Assembly (NCBI GenBank): GCA_002508495.1
Contig: DANA01000081.1
Span: forward strand, 1 to 7,486
Source: Methanoregula sp. UBA276
GTDB taxonomy: Archaea > Halobacteriota > Methanomicrobia > Methanomicrobiales > Methanospirillaceae
Reading direction: 5' to 3'
DNA length: 7,486 bases
Shown in pieces: positions 5,067-7,486 of this stretch. The notes below the pieces were generated by a model. That model worked only from the letters and a program-made list of their open reading frames with translations. It made no database searches and was not told the DNA's origin. Positions within the stretch are counted from its first letter, which is position 1; the number at the start of each line of letters is the position of its first letter. The position numbers and the translations under genes were made by a program.

Positions 5067-6962
5067 TTAACCGGTCTTCATGATCTGGTGAGTGAGGTTC
5101 CGTACAGATACGGAGTACCGTCCTTTAAGGAATTCGATAATACGCTCGGTTGCGTTTGTCCGCTGGGTCTCGCGGATAAGATTGAGTTCATTGCCCGGTG
5201 TCGTATCTACGGTCATGTTCACGTAGGCAAGGCCGACAACGTTCTGCAGATCTTTCGCATCGTAAATCCGCGGGCCGTACTGGTATTTGTTGTCCTGCAG
5301 CCACGCATCAGGATAGCCGGGAAGAGCAGTTGTTCCATTGGCAAAGTCGCTCACCATCATGTTGCTGTATTTCACTACCAGCTGGTCGGAAAGTTTCCAC
5401 CAGTCATCCAGGTTCGCCCGGGCATTTGCCGTGCTGTACGCGGTAAGGTATGCACGTGCCGCATCCTCTCCTTTCGTATAATAGAGTTGTCGTGCATTCT
5501 CTTCGAGAACCGGCTGATCGACAAACTGTCGCTGCTCAATCACCTGCTGCCGGGCTTTGATATCGACAATCATGGCACGATAATTGAGCGTTGCCCAGTT
5601 GGTCACGTAGTTGAACGCCCACCAGGCCTGATCCCGGCTGAATATGGACCGGTCGGTATCCGACCATTCGGCTGGAACCTGTGTCCCCCCTGCATAAAAC
5701 GGAATGTATACGGTCTCTGCAGGCTGGGCAAACCCGAACCAGACGATTCCACCAATGGGGTCCGGGAGCCAGCTCCGGCCCTGGTTGATGTAACTGTAGC
5801 CGCAGAACATCTCTGAGACCGCGCGGGGCCATGCACCCGGTTTCACCTCGCCAAAGATAATGTGGCCGTGATCATCGAACGGTCCGCGCCAGCGGTATGG
5901 ATTCCCGAATGGGCCGGCTGCCGGCCCGGTGGTGAGATCCCAGACCGTGCCTTCATAGTGATCCCTGAAGAGGGCAAAGGCATCAGCGGTGGAAAGTTTC
6001 TTGTCGGGAGCAAGCGAGAAGGGGTATTCCCTCGAGTACGTGTCGGTGACGTACGGCGTGAAATTACGGGATGGCGCAATCCTGCTGTACAGGCTCCAGA
6101 CCCGGCCAAGGGAATAGTACGGGTGTGAGTACTCTCCCTCGCTCACGGTCTTTAACCAGTCAAGGTTTCCCTCCGATTCGTTCCACCACCCGTTTGCCCT
6201 GGCAGCGGGAAAGAGGCTGTCAGAATACATCTGGTCAGGATTGCCCGGCACCACATCCCGGATCCGGAACGTGTTTGCCGTGACAAAGATCTCGCCGTTT
6301 GGGACTTTCTGTGCTACCCAGAGTCCTCCTTTGCCGTCAGGTGTACCCCCGCACATCTCGATGACCCATGCTTCATTGGGGTCGCCAAAGAGGAGTGTCT
6401 CGCCGGTGCCATAATAGCCATACTGGTCAATGAGTTGCCCAATCAGGGTTACCGCGTCTTTTGCTGTACGGGTTCGTTCGAGTGCGATATTCGAGAGCTC
6501 TGAACTATAGAAGATCCGGTTTTTCGGGTCGGACGCAGGCTGGACTTTTGCCCCTGTTGTCACTTCCCCGGACATCAGTTGGTGCTCGTTGATGATCCCG
6601 TAACTGCCGGTGTAATACCCGTACGTGTGTTTTACTTCCGGGATATAGCTAAGGGGTTTTGATTGTGCCTCCTTGATGCTGGTGGGTTCATCGGATCCGG
6701 AGTTGGGATCATAGTTTACCGCCCGCATCGCACCTTCAGGATGATCTGCTGCGGGTACATAGATTACCTGGGCACTCTCGTTTGCTACCTTGTGCCCGAC
6801 AACACCGGCACCAAAGCCGTCATTCGTGTGCCCTACATACATTGACCCGTCAGCGGATGCACCCGGGGTAATGATGAAACTGGTGCAGGCCATGGCCGGC
6901 GAGCAGAGAACGGTCAGCGCTAAAACAAGCGCAAAAAGCATATTTTTGGATATAAACGCCAT
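5067..6962 (-). CDS. Secreted C69-family dipeptidase (Ntn hydrolase)
   Basis: A 631-residue peptidase of family C69 (formerly U34; PepDA/secernin type), N-terminal-nucleophile hydrolases that cleave dipeptides or short peptides. Residues 1-25 are a signal peptide ending SPAMA, and Cys26 starts the mature protein in the family motif CTSFIITPGASADGS. Other family landmarks: HTND at 45-48, YGIINEHQLMSGEVTTG at 121-137, and ERTRTAKDAVTLI to GYYGTGETLLFGD to EAWVIEMCGG at about 162-206. Exposure of Cys26 by signal cleavage or self-processing would create the nucleophile, so export and activation may be coupled. The sequence before Cys26 (A-M-A) is not a good lipobox. At ~631 residues it is longer than the ~470-residue bacterial PepD enzymes, with an extra helical C-terminal part (~440-631). 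The ATG at 6962 is fixed by a strong RBS. It appears monocistronic and ends in a T-run terminator. Confidence 0.93.
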   Translation of the reverse strand: MAFISKNMLFALVLALTVLCSPAMACTSFIITPGASADGSMYVGHTNDGFGAGVVGHKVANESAQVIYVPAADHPEGAMRAVNYDPNSGSDEPTSIKEAQSKPLSYIPEVKHTYGYYTGSYGIINEHQLMSGEVTTGAKVQPASDPKNRIFYSSELSNIALERTRTAKDAVTLIGQLIDQYGYYGTGETLLFGDPNEAWVIEMCGGTPDGKGGLWVAQKVPNGEIFVTANTFRIRDVVPGNPDQMYSDSLFPAARANGWWNESEGNLDWLKTVSEGEYSHPYYSLGRVWSLYSRIAPSRNFTPYVTDTYSREYPFSLAPDKKLSTADAFALFRDHYEGTVWDLTTGPAAGPFGNPYRWRGPFDDHGHIIFGEVKPGAWPRAVSEMFCGYSYINQGRSWLPDPIGGIVWFGFAQPAETVYIPFYAGGTQVPAEWSDTDRSIFSRDQAWWAFNYVTNWATLNYRAMIVDIKARQQVIEQRQFVDQPVLEENARQLYYTKGEDAARAYLTAYSTANARANLDDWWKLSDQLVVKYSNMMVSDFANGTTALPGYPDAWLQDNKYQYGPRIYDAKDLQNVVGLAYVNMTVDTTPGNELNLIRETQRTNATERIIEFLKGRYSVSVRNLTHQIMKTG

Positions 6963-6968
6963 GCATTT

Positions 6969-6975
6969 CCACCTT
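6969..6975 (-). promoter_or_regulatory. Strong ribosome binding site of the C69 gene
   Basis: AAGGTGG on the minus strand ends 6 nt before the ATG at 6962. It is the best Shine-Dalgarno match in the window and decides this start over the second Met codon (residue 8). Confidence 0.8.
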
Positions 6976-6984
6976 GGTTCGAGG

Positions 6985-6994
6985 AAATATTTAA
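6985..6994 (-). promoter_or_regulatory. AT-rich TATA-like box upstream of the C69 gene
   Basis: TTAAATATTT on the minus strand is the only AT-rich element in the 140-nt leader. Its centre is only ~28 nt from the ATG, close for an mRNA that also carries an RBS at 6-nt spacing. The true start may lie differently, or transcription may also enter from upstream. Confidence 0.45.
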
Positions 6995-7101
6995 CTGATG
7001 TCCTTCTCTCTTCACCATGGCGGTTGCAGAGCTCAGGCAGCGGTTCGCAGGATACGATTGCTCTGTGCCATCTCCTGATGAATCACCGGCCCGTGCTCAC
7101 G

Positions 7102-7386
7102 TCAGCGCGGGGGTTCGCCGGGACCTGAGAGGGCAGTCTCCGTTGCGGGCCGGACATCGATATACATCAGGGTGCCATTATCCATTGGCGGGGCAAGGTC
7201 AGTCCCGACCGATTTGATATACAAGAGGTTCCCCCCGTCCGGGGAGAGGGTGAAATGGCCCGGGGTTTCCATGGAGAGGATATCGGCCGGCACGAGGCCG
7301 GCGGGACCTGCCAGAACCGGGACAGCGAGGGACAAAACGAGAATCATGACGACTGGGAGTGCAGGGGGGAGTGACCGGGAAATCAT
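7102..7386 (-). pseudogene. N-terminal fragment of a secreted S9/TolB-type peptidase
   Basis: A 94-codon frame from ATG 7386 to TGA 7104-7102. Residues 1-26 are a signal peptide ending VLA. After that, LVPADILSMETPGHFTLSPDGGN and the following LLYIKSVGTD, then NGTLMYIDVRPATETALSGPG, resemble the first blades of the beta-propeller of S9-family (prolyl oligopeptidase/acylaminoacyl peptidase) or TolB-like proteins, with the typical SPDG blade motif. Intact family members have ~600 residues and a C-terminal Ser-Asp-His hydrolase domain, which is absent. On the same strand another frame (7084-7040) reads SGDGTEQSYPANR, like a decayed SPDG blade, which would be expected from a frameshifted remnant. 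The upstream region (7387-7486) has an AT-rich stretch near 7409-7420 but no firm promoter. It could be a short secreted protein instead, but a truncated gene is more likely. Confidence 0.6.
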
Positions 7387-7486
7387 ATGATTCCAAGGGT
7401 TCTTTTTGGGTCATTAATGTATGGGTGCACGATGCGGGGATACATTGGGGACGGGGAGTGAAGGTAGGGACCTGGTTCACGCAATA
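7387..7486. other. Upstream region of the S9-type fragment
   Basis: About 100 nt to the window edge. On the minus strand it holds an AT-rich stretch (ATACATTAATG, about 7410-7420) that may be a weak TATA box about 25-35 nt before the ATG, and a poor RBS (GGA). No gene is supported. Confidence 0.3.

Noticed and set aside
5088..5816. 242-residue open frame on the plus strand
   Set aside because: It is antisense to the C69 dipeptidase, which has clear family motifs throughout; the plus-strand translation shows no family-like sequence or RBS.
7017..7217. 66-residue plus-strand frame
   Set aside because: It overlaps the S9-type fragment antisense, has no RBS, and its composition is that of a shadow frame.

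Overview
The window (7,486 nt, GC-rich) looks like chromosomal DNA of a methanogenic archaeon, most likely of the order Methanomicrobiales (Methanoregula-like). This assignment is an inference. It rests on TATA-like boxes instead of -35/-10 promoters, GGTG/GTGA-type ribosome binding sites, T-run terminators, a lipobox esterase, a secreted C69 dipeptidase, and a remnant of a heterodisulfide-reductase-type cysteine-rich Fe-S protein. No rRNA, tRNA, CRISPR array, insertion sequence or phage gene was seen.

Layout, left to right. (1) 1-1479, minus: most of an ABC exporter half-transporter (membrane domain fused to ATPase), cut by the window edge just after the signature motif. (2) 1480-1935: a 456-nt divergent intergenic region with no credible gene, but with two perfect small hairpins and TATA-like boxes. 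(3) 1936-3480, plus: a type-B carboxylesterase made as a lipoprotein. (4) 3628-3891, plus: a small unrecognised protein with one membrane segment and six cysteines in its exported part; it has its own TATA box and a strong hairpin terminator. (5) 4007-4534, plus: an unrecognised multi-pass membrane protein that may be the C-terminal part of a larger family. (6) 4607-4923: two gene tails lying 5' to 5'. On the minus strand is the last ~43 codons of a cysteine-rich (CCG-domain) Fe-S protein; on the plus strand is the last ~60 codons of an acyltransferase-3 family protein, itself frameshifted. This looks like a deletion that removed the facing 5' parts of two divergent genes. (7) 5067-6962, minus: an intact secreted C69-family dipeptidase with a strong RBS and a T-run terminator. 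(8) 7102-7386, minus: the signal peptide and first ~70 residues of an S9/TolB-type secreted peptidase, ended early by a stop codon; probably a truncated gene.

The three intact or partial hydrolases (esterase, C69 dipeptidase, S9 fragment) all carry export signals and the two middle genes encode membrane proteins, so the window is largely about the cell envelope. Nothing shows that these genes form one pathway: each appears to be its own transcription unit, separated by terminators and gene remnants. The region reads as an accessory, decaying stretch of chromosome. The least explained intact gene is the six-cysteine small protein, and the clearest unannotated structure is the back-to-back pair of gene tails.
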